Assembly (NCBI GenBank): GCA_001510295.1
Contig: LFEZ01000025.1
Location: forward strand, 1-41,920
Reading direction: 5' to 3'
DNA length: 41,920 nucleotides
From: Thaumarchaeota archaeon casp-thauma4
GTDB lineage: Archaea; Thermoproteota; Nitrososphaeria; Nitrososphaerales; Nitrosopumilaceae
The notes beneath the pieces are model-generated. The model was not told the origin of the DNA and did not search any database. It worked only from the letters and a program-made list of their open reading frames with translations. Both the position numbers and the translations under genes were made by a program. The first letter of the stretch is position 1; each line of letters begins with the position of its first letter. This document shows positions 16,550 through 24,836 of this stretch, piece after piece.

Positions 16550-17065
16550 CTATCTAGCCTTCATCCTTTTGATTTTTTCTTGCAACAACATGCATCCTTG
16601 AATCAAGGTTTCAGGTCTAGGAGGGCAACCAGGAACGTAAACATCAACTGGAAGAATTCCGTCAATGCCAGGCAACACATTGTATGAATCAAAGTACAGA
16701 CCACCAGTAATTGCACATGCACCCATGGCAATTACATATTTTGGTTCCGGCATTTGATCATAGACTAATCTAAGTCTTGGTGCCATTTTTCGTGTAATTG
16801 TTCCTTGTACTACGACAAGATCACACTGTCGTAATGATCCAAAAGCTTCGATGATACCGAATCTTTCTACGTCGTATCTTGGACTCGATGCTGCTCCAAA
16901 CTCAACACTACAACATGCTGTTTCAATGTGTACTGGCCATAACGACCACAATCTGCCCCAGTTGATTGCCATTCCTAATGGCTTATCAATTGCTTTGTAC
17001 AAAATGTCGCCAAGTTTTCCAACAAACACATTTGCATTTTGTGGTGTTAAGAGTTCTTTTAGCAA
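16550..17065 (-). CDS. nuoB: Complex I Fe-S subunit B
   Basis: NuoB binds cluster N2, the last Fe-S centre before the quinone. All four ligands are present: the adjacent pair in ETACCSVEFGAA, then Cys in IAMGACAITGGLY, and Cys in VPGCPPRPETLIQG. The Arg-rich loop SSPRYDVERFG, which adjusts N2, is conserved. The only possible start is TTG at 17065; an in-frame stop lies four codons upstream. The 40-bp gap to nuoA is the longest inside the operon and might allow internal initiation, though I see no clear box A there. Confidence 0.96.
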   Translation of the reverse strand: MLKELLTPQNANVFVGKLGDILYKAIDKPLGMAINWGRLWSLWPVHIETACCSVEFGAASSPRYDVERFGIIEAFGSLRQCDLVVVQGTITRKMAPRLRLVYDQMPEPKYVIAMGACAITGGLYFDSYNVLPGIDGILPVDVYVPGCPPRPETLIQGCMLLQEKIKRMKAR

Positions 17066-17105
17066 CTTAGTCCCTCACCTTGATATCTGTAACTAGTATT
17101 TAGAA

Positions 17106-17510
17106 TTACCATATGTCTTTCCTCTTTGATTGGTATAATGCGTATGCCATTGCAGCAAACATAATTGCTAAGAAGGCAATAATCGGTAAAGTTGCAGTTC
17201 GTGGAAGGTCTAAAAGAGAGCTACCCCAAGCATACAAGAAAATTGCCATGACATCAAAAATAACAAACATTAGCACATAAGCATAATATTGCATCATGAA
17301 ATGAGTACGACCAGCACCTGAGGGGACTTGACCACATTCCATAGGGAGTGTCTTTACAGGGTTTGGTTGTTTCTTATTTTCAGGAGATATCATTCTAGAT
17401 ACCAAAAGAGCAGGTGCCATTGCGGCACATGCAAAACCAAACATGAGTACTACATTACTATATGATGCTACACTTTCTCCAACCAACTTAAACCGACTCC
17501 CTTCGGTCAA
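17106..17510 (-). CDS. nuoA: Complex I subunit A
   Basis: NuoA is a three-helix membrane subunit and the first gene of the complex I operon. The 134-residue protein contains the conserved loop MECGQVPSGAGRTHFMMQYYAYVLMFVIFDVMAIFLYAW; its Glu-Cys-Gly and the Phe-Asp pair are universal in the family. The start is TTG at 17510; no ATG lies upstream in frame. A T-rich stretch at 17530-17539 (read TCTAAAAAA on the minus strand) lies about 25 nt upstream of the TTG and could be box A for the whole operon. It is divergent from the peroxiredoxin gene. Confidence 0.95.
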   Translation of the reverse strand: MTEGSRFKLVGESVASYSNVVLMFGFACAAMAPALLVSRMISPENKKQPNPVKTLPMECGQVPSGAGRTHFMMQYYAYVLMFVIFDVMAIFLYAWGSSLLDLPRTATLPIIAFLAIMFAAMAYALYQSKRKDIW

Positions 17511-17570
17511 AATATAAAGCTATAGAGAATTTTTTAGATCAAAATTTGGTTTTTACAAAGTCATCTAAAT

Positions 17571-17576
17571 TGATAT
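17571..17576 (+). promoter_or_regulatory. TATA box of the peroxiredoxin gene
   Basis: The element tgatat(a) is centred about 25 nt upstream of the ATG at 17599, the usual distance for leaderless archaeal transcripts. It argues for the start at 17599 rather than the in-frame ATG at 17587. Confidence 0.4.
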
Positions 17577-17598
17577 ACAACAATAAATGAGAATTCTT

Positions 17599-18069
17599 AT
17601 GGCAGTCAACGTTGGAGATCAAGCACCAAAATTTGAGCTAGTTGATGTAGATCTAAAATTCAGATCTTTAGATGAATTCAAAGGAAAAAAAGTTGTCATC
17701 TCTTTTTTCGTTGCAGCAAGTTCACCAGTGTGTGAAGTTGAACTTTGTACATTCAGAGATTCATTAAATGATATTTCAAAGTTAGGTGCACAGGTAATTG
17801 CAATTAGTAATGACGGACCATTTGCAAATAAGGCATTTGCAGAAAAAAATAATTATAATTTTCCAGTACTAGGAGATTATACAAGTAAAACAATCAAAAA
17901 TTATGACGTACTACTACAAGATTTGTTACACATTAAAGATTACAATGCTGCAAAGCGTTCAGTTTTCATTTTAGATGAAGAACATAGAATAATTTGGAAG
18001 TGGGTTTCAGAAGATCCATTAAAAGAACCAGATTACAGTGAAATTATGAATGTTTTAAAATCAAACTAA
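17599..18069 (+). CDS. Peroxiredoxin, BCP/AhpC-TSA family
   Basis: This thiol peroxidase of about 156 residues reduces hydrogen peroxide and organic peroxides. The core SSPVCEVELCTFRDSL carries the peroxidatic Cys and a second Cys five residues later, the arrangement of BCP-type enzymes that form an intramolecular disulphide. The usual Pro-x-x-x-Thr before the Cys appears as AASSPVC, with Ser for Thr. VIAISNDGPFANKAFAEKNNYNFPVLGDY and RSVFILDEEHRIIWKW complete the thioredoxin fold. An earlier in-frame ATG at 17587 is less likely from promoter spacing. It is divergent from nuoA and abuts the BCCP gene tail-to-tail. Confidence 0.92.
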   Translation: MAVNVGDQAPKFELVDVDLKFRSLDEFKGKKVVISFFVAASSPVCEVELCTFRDSLNDISKLGAQVIAISNDGPFANKAFAEKNNYNFPVLGDYTSKTIKNYDVLLQDLLHIKDYNAAKRSVFILDEEHRIIWKWVSEDPLKEPDYSEIMNVLKSN

Positions 18070-18582
18070 TTATTCAATTTCAGCAATAATATCATTTTTG
18101 TTTACAGAATTTCCTTCTTTAATTTTAATTGTTTTTACAACACCATCTTTGTGAGATTTTACTGTAACTTGCATCTTCATTGATTCTAAGACACAAACAA
18201 CATCACCTTTCTTTACTTCAGAACCTTCGCCTGCATTTATTGATACAACTTTTCCAGGTATTTGGCTATACAAATTCAATTGTACATTTCCAGTTTCAGA
18301 TCCACCAGAATTTTTGTAAACAATTTCATCTAGATGAGAGTTCATGTTTACTGCAAGTTCAGAACCATCAATGACAAATTTCATTTCAGAAGTTTTATTT
18401 TCAATATATCTCACAGTGTGAAATTTATTGTCAAGAACAAATTCCATAACACCAGAATTAATATTTAAAATTTTGATAATATGTTCAGAATTTTTAATTT
18501 TTACACGATATTCATCTTGAGAAATTTTTTCAATTATTTCTGCATCTACGATTTCATCAGAGTCTTGTACTTTGTATTTCAT
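18070..18582 (-). CDS. Biotin carboxyl carrier protein of acetyl/propionyl-CoA carboxylase
   Basis: This subunit carries the biotin that shuttles CO2 between the biotin carboxylase and the carboxyltransferase. The C-terminal 75 residues form a biotinyl domain: PGKVVSINAGEGSEVKKGD leads to VCVLESMKMQVTVKSH, where Lys of MKM is the biotinylation site. The first 95 residues are a beta-rich domain, as in propionyl-CoA carboxylase-type BCCPs, rather than the Pro/Ala linker of bacterial AccB. It directly follows the biotin carboxylase gene. In Nitrosopumilus the equivalent trio is assigned to both acetyl- and propionyl-CoA carboxylation in the 3HP/4HB cycle. Confidence 0.94.
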   Translation of the reverse strand: MKYKVQDSDEIVDAEIIEKISQDEYRVKIKNSEHIIKILNINSGVMEFVLDNKFHTVRYIENKTSEMKFVIDGSELAVNMNSHLDEIVYKNSGGSETGNVQLNLYSQIPGKVVSINAGEGSEVKKGDVVCVLESMKMQVTVKSHKDGVVKTIKIKEGNSVNKNDIIAEIE

Positions 18583-20085
18583 CTATGCACCATCCATCTT
18601 ATTTTTCCAGTTTTGATTTACTGAATTTTGTGATTGGATTTTACTTTTGTAAAATTCAGAGTACATTAAAGCAGAGGCTATAGCAGGAATTTGTTTATCT
18701 TTTCTATCTTGCGTAAGATCTTTTTCTAATCTATCAATCATTTCAAATCTTTTCAAAAAGTCAGTTGATAACTGGCCATTCTTGTATTCTTCAGAGTTTA
18801 GAATTGTTTTGTATAATGGAATTGATGTTTCAACACCTTGGATGTAAAAGTCATCTAACGCATTAAGCATTCTTAGTCTTGATTCATCAAATGTTTGTCC
18901 CCATGTAACCAGTTTTGCCATCAACGAATCATAAAATGCTGAAACTGTTGCACCAGAATACAAATACGTGTCACACCTTACACCAGGTCCAGAAGGTATT
19001 GTTACCGTAGGAACAGGTCCGGTTGATGGTGCAAAGTCTAAGAATGTATCTTCAGCATTAATTCTACATTCAATTGCATAACCATTCATTTTGAGTTCAG
19101 ATTGTTTAAATGGAATTGGTTCGCCATTTGCAATATCTAACTGTAATTTTACAAGATCCAAACCAGAAACAAATTCGGTGATAGGATGTTCTACTTGTAA
19201 TCTAGCATTAATTTCAATAAAATAAAATTCACCATTATCTGCTCTTAGAAACTCGGCAGTTCCCAAATTAGTATAATCAACTGCATGTGCAGCATTTACA
19301 ACTAAATCTCCAATTCTTACTCGAGTTTCCTCATCCATGATTGGAGAAGGAGTTTGTTCGATTAGTTTTTGGTTACGTCGCTGAATAGAACATTCTCTTT
19401 CAAATATATGAACAGCATTACCCTGATTATCTCGAGCAAATTGATATTCAATATGACGAGTTTTTTCTAAGAATTTTTCTACAATGATTGCAGATTTTCC
19501 TACAGCGGAAATAGATTCACCAGTTACAGATTTAAAACCTTCATGTAATTCTTTATCATTGGTGACAATTCTAATTCCACGACCACCACCACCATAGACA
19601 GATTTTAGCATTACAGGATAACCAATATCATTTGCAATTTTTTCTGCATCAGCAGCATCTTTTACTAAACCTGGACTTCCAGGAACTGTTGGAACTTTTG
19701 CTTCAAGCATTGCAGCTTTACAACGCATCTTATCACCACAAAGATCCATTGATTTTCCAGATGGTCCAATAAAGTTAATTTTATTTTTTTCACATAGTTC
19801 TGCAAATTCAGAGTTTTCAGACAGAAAACCATAACCTGGATGTATTGCATCAGCACCAGACGATAAAATAACATCAAGAATTTTCTCTTGATTTAGGTAA
19901 CTTTTTGCAGGTGCTGCATCTCCAATATGATATGCTTCGGTTGCATTTTTGACATGCATTGAATTTCTATCTTCATTAGAATATACAGCAACGGTTTTGA
20001 TTCCTAAAGCCTTACATGTTTTCATCACACGTATTGCAATTTCTCCTCTATTAGCAACTAGTACTTTTTCAATCATATTACTCAC
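18583..20085 (-). CDS. Biotin carboxylase subunit of acetyl/propionyl-CoA carboxylase
   Basis: This ATP-grasp enzyme carboxylates biotin with bicarbonate and ATP. The 500-residue protein starts with the canonical IEKVLVANRGEIAIRV and contains the glycine-rich ATP loop SVYGGGGRGIRIV, HIEYQFARDNQGN, ERECSIQRRNQKLIEQTPSP, and FIEINARLQVEHPITE with the catalytic Glu, Asn and Arg. The last 50 residues (after DLTQDRKDKQ) extend beyond the bacterial AccC end and may contact the partner subunits. The GTG at 20085 overlaps the carboxyltransferase stop as GTGA; the ATG at 20076 would give the standard N-terminus MIEKV and is equally possible. Confidence 0.95.
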   Translation of the reverse strand: MSNMIEKVLVANRGEIAIRVMKTCKALGIKTVAVYSNEDRNSMHVKNATEAYHIGDAAPAKSYLNQEKILDVILSSGADAIHPGYGFLSENSEFAELCEKNKINFIGPSGKSMDLCGDKMRCKAAMLEAKVPTVPGSPGLVKDAADAEKIANDIGYPVMLKSVYGGGGRGIRIVTNDKELHEGFKSVTGESISAVGKSAIIVEKFLEKTRHIEYQFARDNQGNAVHIFERECSIQRRNQKLIEQTPSPIMDEETRVRIGDLVVNAAHAVDYTNLGTAEFLRADNGEFYFIEINARLQVEHPITEFVSGLDLVKLQLDIANGEPIPFKQSELKMNGYAIECRINAEDTFLDFAPSTGPVPTVTIPSGPGVRCDTYLYSGATVSAFYDSLMAKLVTWGQTFDESRLRMLNALDDFYIQGVETSIPLYKTILNSEEYKNGQLSTDFLKRFEMIDRLEKDLTQDRKDKQIPAIASALMYSEFYKSKIQSQNSVNQNWKNKMDGA

Positions 20086-21629
20086 AGATTGATATTTCCA
20101 TGTTTTCGAGGAAGTTGTTTTTCACGTTTGTTACTGAGCATTTCCAATGCTTTGATAAGCATTGGTCTAGTCTCTGCAGGATCAATTACAGCATCTATTG
20201 TTCCATTTGAAGCAGCAACGTAAGGATTTGCAAATTTTGTGGTAAATTCATGAACTAATTTCTTTTTTAATTCATCAGGATTATCAGAACTTGCTAATTC
20301 TTTTCTATTCATAATTTTTACAGCACCCTCAGATCCAAGAACAGCAATTTGTGCAGTTGGCCATGCGTAATTTACATCAGTTCCTAGATTCTTACTTGAC
20401 ATTGCAATGTATGCACCACCATAAGCTTTTCCAATAACAACAGTAATTTTTGGAACAGTAGCTTCACAATAAGAATATAGTAATTTACTTCCATGACGAA
20501 TTATTCCGTTATGTTCTTGATTTGAACCTGGCATGTAACCTGGAGTATCAACTAAAGTAATTAGCGGTATACCATAACAATCACAGAAACGAATGAAACG
20601 TGACGCTTTGTTTGATGAATCAATGTCTAATGCACCTGCCAAAAACATTGGTTGATTTGCAATAATTCCTACAGTCTTACCATTCATTCTACCAAAACCA
20701 ACAACAATATTTTGTGCAAATAGTTCATGGATTTCAAAGAATTTATTATCATCTAAGATTGAAAGAATAATTTCTTTCATATCATATGGTTGTAAAGCAT
20801 CATTGGGTAGAATATTTATTAAATTATTATCTAGCCTGTTAGGATCATCAGATGTTGTAACAGAAGGTGGAGCTTCAGAATTATTTTGTGGAATGTAAGA
20901 AAGTAGTGTTTTGATATAATCCATACAGTCATATTCATTTTTTGCTACAAAGTGTGCAACACCACTTTTTGTTCCATGAGTTATCGCACCGCCAAGTTCT
21001 TCAGATGATATTTCTTCTCCAAGAACCGTTTTAACGACATCAGGACCAGTTACAAACATAGTTCCAACTTTTTCAACCATTATGACAAAATCAGTCATTG
21101 CAGGAGAGTAAACAGCACCACCGGCAGAAGGACCAATACTTGCAGTAATTTGTGGAACTACACCAGATGCTAATTGATTATGATAGAAAATATCTGCAAA
21201 ACCATCAAGACTTAAGATTCCTTCTTGAATTCTTGCACCACCAGAATCAGCAATTCCAACTATCGGGCACCCATTTCTAATAGCATGATCCATTAATTTA
21301 GTAATTTTTTTAGCTCCCATCTGACTTAATGTTCCACCTAAAACAGTGAAATCATAAGCAAAAACATAGATCTGACGACCATTTATTTTTCCATAACCAC
21401 CGACTACACCATCAGTGAAGAATTTCTTTTTCTGCATATCATAATCATGATAGTGATGTGTAGTCATTGCATCAAGTTCAACAAATGATCCATCATCACA
21501 GAGTAAATCGATACGTTCTCTGGCAGTCAGTTTGCCCTTTTCATGTTGTTCCTTAATTCTATCCTGACCACCACCTTGAAGTGAGGTTTTTTTATTATTC
21601 AGATATTCATTTATCTTATCAGAATGCAT
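20082..21629 (-). CDS. Carboxyltransferase subunit of acetyl/propionyl-CoA carboxylase
   Basis: This subunit transfers CO2 from carboxybiotin to acyl-CoA. The 515-residue protein has the two crotonase-like halves typical of propionyl-CoA carboxylase beta chains. The N half contains LTARERIDLLCDDGSF, GGTLSQMGAKKITKLMD, and the oxyanion-hole region GIADSGGARIQEG and IGPSAGGAVYSPAMTDF. The C half contains GFGRMNGKTVGIIANQP, LVDTPGYMPGSNQEHNGIIRHG and KAYGGAYIAMSSK. It is the first gene of the carboxylase operon and starts at ATG 21629. With the two genes behind it, it forms the CO2-fixing enzyme of the 3HP/4HB cycle in this lineage. Substrate preference cannot be read reliably from motifs. Confidence 0.94.
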   Translation of the reverse strand: MHSDKINEYLNNKKTSLQGGGQDRIKEQHEKGKLTARERIDLLCDDGSFVELDAMTTHHYHDYDMQKKKFFTDGVVGGYGKINGRQIYVFAYDFTVLGGTLSQMGAKKITKLMDHAIRNGCPIVGIADSGGARIQEGILSLDGFADIFYHNQLASGVVPQITASIGPSAGGAVYSPAMTDFVIMVEKVGTMFVTGPDVVKTVLGEEISSEELGGAITHGTKSGVAHFVAKNEYDCMDYIKTLLSYIPQNNSEAPPSVTTSDDPNRLDNNLINILPNDALQPYDMKEIILSILDDNKFFEIHELFAQNIVVGFGRMNGKTVGIIANQPMFLAGALDIDSSNKASRFIRFCDCYGIPLITLVDTPGYMPGSNQEHNGIIRHGSKLLYSYCEATVPKITVVIGKAYGGAYIAMSSKNLGTDVNYAWPTAQIAVLGSEGAVKIMNRKELASSDNPDELKKKLVHEFTTKFANPYVAASNGTIDAVIDPAETRPMLIKALEMLSNKREKQLPRKHGNINL

Positions 21630-21648
21630 GTCCGCGATTTCTTATTTC

Positions 21649-21660
21649 ATATATCATATA
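21649..21660 (-). promoter_or_regulatory. TATA region of the acyl-CoA carboxylase operon
   Basis: A run of alternating A and T (atatatcatata on the plus strand) is centred about 26 nt upstream of the carboxyltransferase ATG at 21629. The 60-bp gap to the next gene upstream holds nothing else. It fits a strong leaderless promoter that drives all three subunit genes. Confidence 0.45.
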
Positions 21661-21689
21661 TTAATTTAAGTCAAGTAAAACAAAAATCG

Positions 21690-22007
21690 CTAATTTTTAA
21701 GATTCAATAATGAAAATTTGATTTTAAGAGATTTTTGGTATGTTTCATAGGCGTTTCCAAGTCCTTCACATTTTTTACATATGCATAATTGAGAAACAAC
21801 TGAACGATCACAATCATCTTGAAATTCACACTGCGAGCATCCAGCAGTGCCACCACATATCAAACAGTTGAGATCTTCAGTTTCAACACATTTTTCATGT
21901 TTAACTCCAAGACCTTTTGACCAGAGGCCAATCTCGTTGATATTGATTTTTTCATTACATACTAAACATGTGCCATCAAATTTCATTGTAATTTTTCGCC
22001 AGCTCAT
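21690..22007 (-). CDS. Small cysteine-rich putative zinc protein
   Basis: This 105-residue protein of unknown function is rich in CxxC pairs: CLVC near residue 14, CLIC and CSQC near 48-59, then CDR and CICKKC. A His-Glu-Lys-Cys element (VKHEKC) lies between them. The pattern suggests two or three structural zinc sites, and no enzyme motif is visible. It starts with an ATGA overlap on the RFC large subunit stop, so it is probably translated with it. That suggests a link to DNA replication or repair, which is inference. An internal ATG seven codons later is an alternative start. Confidence 0.72.
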   Translation of the reverse strand: MSWRKITMKFDGTCLVCNEKININEIGLWSKGLGVKHEKCVETEDLNCLICGGTAGCSQCEFQDDCDRSVVSQLCICKKCEGLGNAYETYQKSLKIKFSLLNLKN

Positions 22008-23173
22008 TTTAACAGTTCAATCTCCTTTTCAATTAATTCATCATACGTTTCTTCAAATTCAAGTTCAATAGAATCATTTTTCTTCAATGATAAAATTAAT
22101 GGGAAAAAGAATGTTGCAAAGGTACTATTTGACACATGAAGTTTTTTAGATAGTGTTGAAGTAAGTTCTTTGATTTTTGCTCCATCCCATCTTAATCTAT
22201 TCAACAATGGCCAAGAGAGATTATACTGAGTGTATCTAGCAGAAGAATTTTTTTCATAAAGTGATAGTAAAATTGAATCAAGGTATCTTAACAGTCTCCA
22301 ATTTTGTGTTTTCATTATTTTTCCATAAAGTAAATCAGCTTCCGAGACAATTTCTAATGCTATAGACATTTTAACTGAAGATAAATTACTAGTAATAATA
22401 CTTGAATAAAATGCGTTAATTTTTTCTCTAGGATCAATTCTTAAAGAAAATAAAACAACTCTTGCCTCTTCAAGTGACTGTGATTTGAAAAATGCATTTA
22501 ATCCATCCTCAATGTTTAGAGATTCAAATGATTTTTCAGTATTAGGTTCAAATCCAGTAACTAATGCTTGTGCAGAGTTTATCATAGAACGAATATCACC
22601 TTTTGAATCAGTAATTAGTTTTATTAATCTACCAGGATTGATTTTCGCTTTTTCTTTTTCTAAAATCATATCAAGATATAGTTTAAGAAATCTAGGCGAT
22701 AGAGGACTAATCTGTAAAGTTTTTACAACTTTTTTTATTTTTTTCATTTTATCAGAAGAACCATAATTACCAGCAAGTACGATTGGAACTGTTGGTTCTT
22801 TTAATATATCAATTAGAGCTTCAACTCCTCCAAAATCAGAGCGTCCATGAATTCCATCTACTTCATCGATGAAAATCATAGGTTCACCAAAAACAGTTTG
22901 ATTTCCAAGTACAGGAGTTAGTATTTCTTGAATATTTTTTTTATTTCGAACATCACTTGCGTTAAGACTAATCATGTCATAACCAAATTGTTTTCCTGCA
23001 AGAAAACACATAGTTGTTTTTCCAATTCCAGGAGGACCAATCAATAATAATGGTTTTGTTCCTTTTTTCCATTTTCCAAACCATTCAACAAATTGTTTTC
23101 TAGCATCTTCATTTCCAACCATATCAAAAATATTTTGAGGTCGGTATTTTTCGGACCACATCATTTGCATCAC
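22004..23173 (-). CDS. Replication factor C large subunit (clamp loader)
   Basis: RFC-L forms the clamp loader with the small subunit and opens the PCNA ring onto primed DNA. The AAA+ core has SEKYRPQNIFDMVGN (RFC box), Walker A GPPGIGKT at residues 46-53, LNASDVRNK, Walker B IDEVDGI at 102-108, and sensor 1 IVLAGN. The C-terminal half is the helical collar. At 389 residues it is shorter than many archaeal RFC-L proteins and ends in an acidic tail without an obvious PIP box. The GTG at 23173 overlaps the upstream gene stop as GTGA; ATG at 23170 is the alternative start. It is the middle gene of a coupled trio. Confidence 0.94.
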   Translation of the reverse strand: MMQMMWSEKYRPQNIFDMVGNEDARKQFVEWFGKWKKGTKPLLLIGPPGIGKTTMCFLAGKQFGYDMISLNASDVRNKKNIQEILTPVLGNQTVFGEPMIFIDEVDGIHGRSDFGGVEALIDILKEPTVPIVLAGNYGSSDKMKKIKKVVKTLQISPLSPRFLKLYLDMILEKEKAKINPGRLIKLITDSKGDIRSMINSAQALVTGFEPNTEKSFESLNIEDGLNAFFKSQSLEEARVVLFSLRIDPREKINAFYSSIITSNLSSVKMSIALEIVSEADLLYGKIMKTQNWRLLRYLDSILLSLYEKNSSARYTQYNLSWPLLNRLRWDGAKIKELTSTLSKKLHVSNSTFATFFFPLILSLKKNDSIELEFEETYDELIEKEIELLK

Positions 23174-24291
23174 TTATGAGGAAGGTTTTGGGCCAAATCT
23201 GACCAAATATTTTGCTCTTGTAGTTTTTTATACCAAAATAGATTATAATGTTCAACTGTTAGGAACAAAAATTCTAAGAATTTTCGGTGTGAGAAACTAT
23301 CTGGAAGTTTTTCAAGAGCAGCTCTAGCATCGTTTAGATATGATTCACTGTGATTCATGGTCTCTTCAAATCCACTTTTTACATCATTCATTTTTAGAGA
23401 ATAGAAAAGTGGCCATGATGGTATTTTTACTGCTTTGTCTCTAATGCTGTCTTCAATTTCATTTCCACATCCTACAGATTCTGCTGCTTTTGCCATTCCA
23501 GTGTAGAAAATATCAGCTAATGGTGCACGGTTTAGTGCCATGTTTCGACCAGCTGTACCCATAATAGAACGATATTTCTTGTAACTCTCAACTAATTCTT
23601 CTTTTGTAATTGATGTAGGTTTATCTTTTAATTTTGTATCCAAGTATTGCCCAATTCTTGCCTGCTTAAATCCTTCTTCAAACTCGTTTAGAACATCCTC
23701 ACCACCTTTTGAAATTTTTTCTCTTGCAAGTTTTAGAATATAGGGGTTCATTAGTTTGTAATCATCCAGATATTCCAAATCCTCATCTTTGTCTACAATT
23801 CTATCCATTGGTTCACTAAGATCTATTGCAATTATGTGACCATCTACAATATCCTCTCGCATGTTAGTACTTGGATCATCTTTGAAGTAATCAGTTGATG
23901 CATCAAAAAGACCATTAAATACAGGAAATGTCATTTTCACAAAATTTGAGTTTAGAATTCTTAGAACTCTATCATGTAAAGTGTCAAAGTCTTTTAGTTT
24001 AGATTTGATAGGATCTATTTTTGAAGCATTTAGAATAATTTCTGTTGAACCAACTTCTTCTGCAAATTTTTGCTGTGTTGTGTTAGGAGATTCATCAGAA
24101 TTTATTTGATCAAATAGGTTTTTTGCAAATCTCTTAGCGAATTCTGGAAATGTGTTTTCTGCTTCTTCTTTATAGTGGTTGAATTGTTTGAATCCTTTTG
24201 ATTTGAATAGACCTTGTTTTATGATTTGTTTTCCAGGTTTAGTTCCCATTAATGCACTTTTACTGAAAATTGATTCGTCTTTTCCACTCAC
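23170..24291 (-). CDS. Unknown 373-residue helical protein upstream of rfcL
   Basis: I do not recognise this protein. It has no signal peptide or membrane segment and appears largely alpha-helical, with many Lys, Asp, Glu and Phe residues. Possible landmarks are KMTFPVFNGLFDAS near residue 120, an acidic patch DKDEDLEYLDDYKLMNPY near 167-184, and GTAGRNMALNRAPLADIFYTGMAKAAESVGCG near 244-275. The C-terminus FLFLTVEHYNLFWYKKLQEQ is aromatic-rich. It is coupled to the clamp-loader gene by a GTGA overlap and begins 44 bp downstream of the winged-helix gene. Coding is certain from length and composition; function is open. Confidence 0.85.
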   Translation of the reverse strand: MSGKDESIFSKSALMGTKPGKQIIKQGLFKSKGFKQFNHYKEEAENTFPEFAKRFAKNLFDQINSDESPNTTQQKFAEEVGSTEIILNASKIDPIKSKLKDFDTLHDRVLRILNSNFVKMTFPVFNGLFDASTDYFKDDPSTNMREDIVDGHIIAIDLSEPMDRIVDKDEDLEYLDDYKLMNPYILKLAREKISKGGEDVLNEFEEGFKQARIGQYLDTKLKDKPTSITKEELVESYKKYRSIMGTAGRNMALNRAPLADIFYTGMAKAAESVGCGNEIEDSIRDKAVKIPSWPLFYSLKMNDVKSGFEETMNHSESYLNDARAALEKLPDSFSHRKFLEFLFLTVEHYNLFWYKKLQEQNIWSDLAQNLPHK

Positions 24292-24335
24292 AAATGATTG
24301 TTAACAAATTGCTATTTATGCCTTAAAAGATCTAA

Positions 24336-24791
24336 TTACATTCTTCTAAACTCTGCAGCACCTTTTTCTGTAATTTTCAGTTGTATTGATTTTCCAAACG
24401 GACCACTTTTTTCTACAGGCCTCATTAGACCTTTTTTCTCAAGATCTTGAAGAATGGTATCAAGATTGTTTGTTGATATGTTTCCTTTCTTCTGAAGTTC
24501 TTCAAATTTTGATATGTTAGTCATCAATAGACCAAGTACAATTTTTTCTTTAGACCAATTTTTTGTTGAAAACTCTTCTTTACGTGGAGATTCTCTGAAA
24601 TTATCAGAAGAAGAAGTTTCTCTGAAATTATCAGAAGAAGAAGTTTCTTGGAAGAAATTTCTACGTGGAGTTTCAGGACGAGCAGATATGTTTTCTTTAA
24701 GACCAGCGCGTTTCAATAATCTAGGGATTATTCTAGCAAGTGGTATGATCAGGAATATGAGCAAATAGATCCAAGAGTAATTTTCCTCCAT
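24336..24791 (-). CDS. Membrane-anchored winged-helix protein
   Basis: This 151-residue protein has one N-terminal hydrophobic segment (about residues 6-24), then a basic stretch (RLLKRAG) and a polar linker of about 45 residues. The C-terminal domain of about 70 residues looks like a winged helix: EKIVLGLLMTNI, FEELQKKGNIS, TNNLDTILQDLEKKGLMRPV, and the wing KSIQLKITEKGAAEF. The linker contains a perfect nine-residue duplication ETSSSDNFR. The charge pattern places the DNA-binding-like domain in the cytoplasm. A membrane-tethered transcription factor is possible, as is a protein-interaction winged helix. It has its own 44-bp gap from the next gene. Confidence 0.75.
   Translation of the reverse strand: MEENYSWIYLLIFLIIPLARIIPRLLKRAGLKENISARPETPRRNFFQETSSSDNFRETSSSDNFRESPRKEEFSTKNWSKEKIVLGLLMTNISKFEELQKKGNISTNNLDTILQDLEKKGLMRPVEKSGPFGKSIQLKITEKGAAEFRRM
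24591..24648. repeat. Perfect 27-bp tandem duplication inside the winged-helix gene
   Basis: The 27-bp unit at 24594-24620 is repeated exactly at 24621-24647, with a few matching bases on each side. It keeps the reading frame and doubles a nine-residue block (SSSDNFRET) in the linker of the membrane-anchored protein. The absence of any base change between copies points to a recent event or to ongoing slippage. Confidence 0.97.
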
Positions 24792-24836
24792 GTCATATGA
24801 CTATTATTCGAAATTAATAATGTATGTGTTGAGTTT

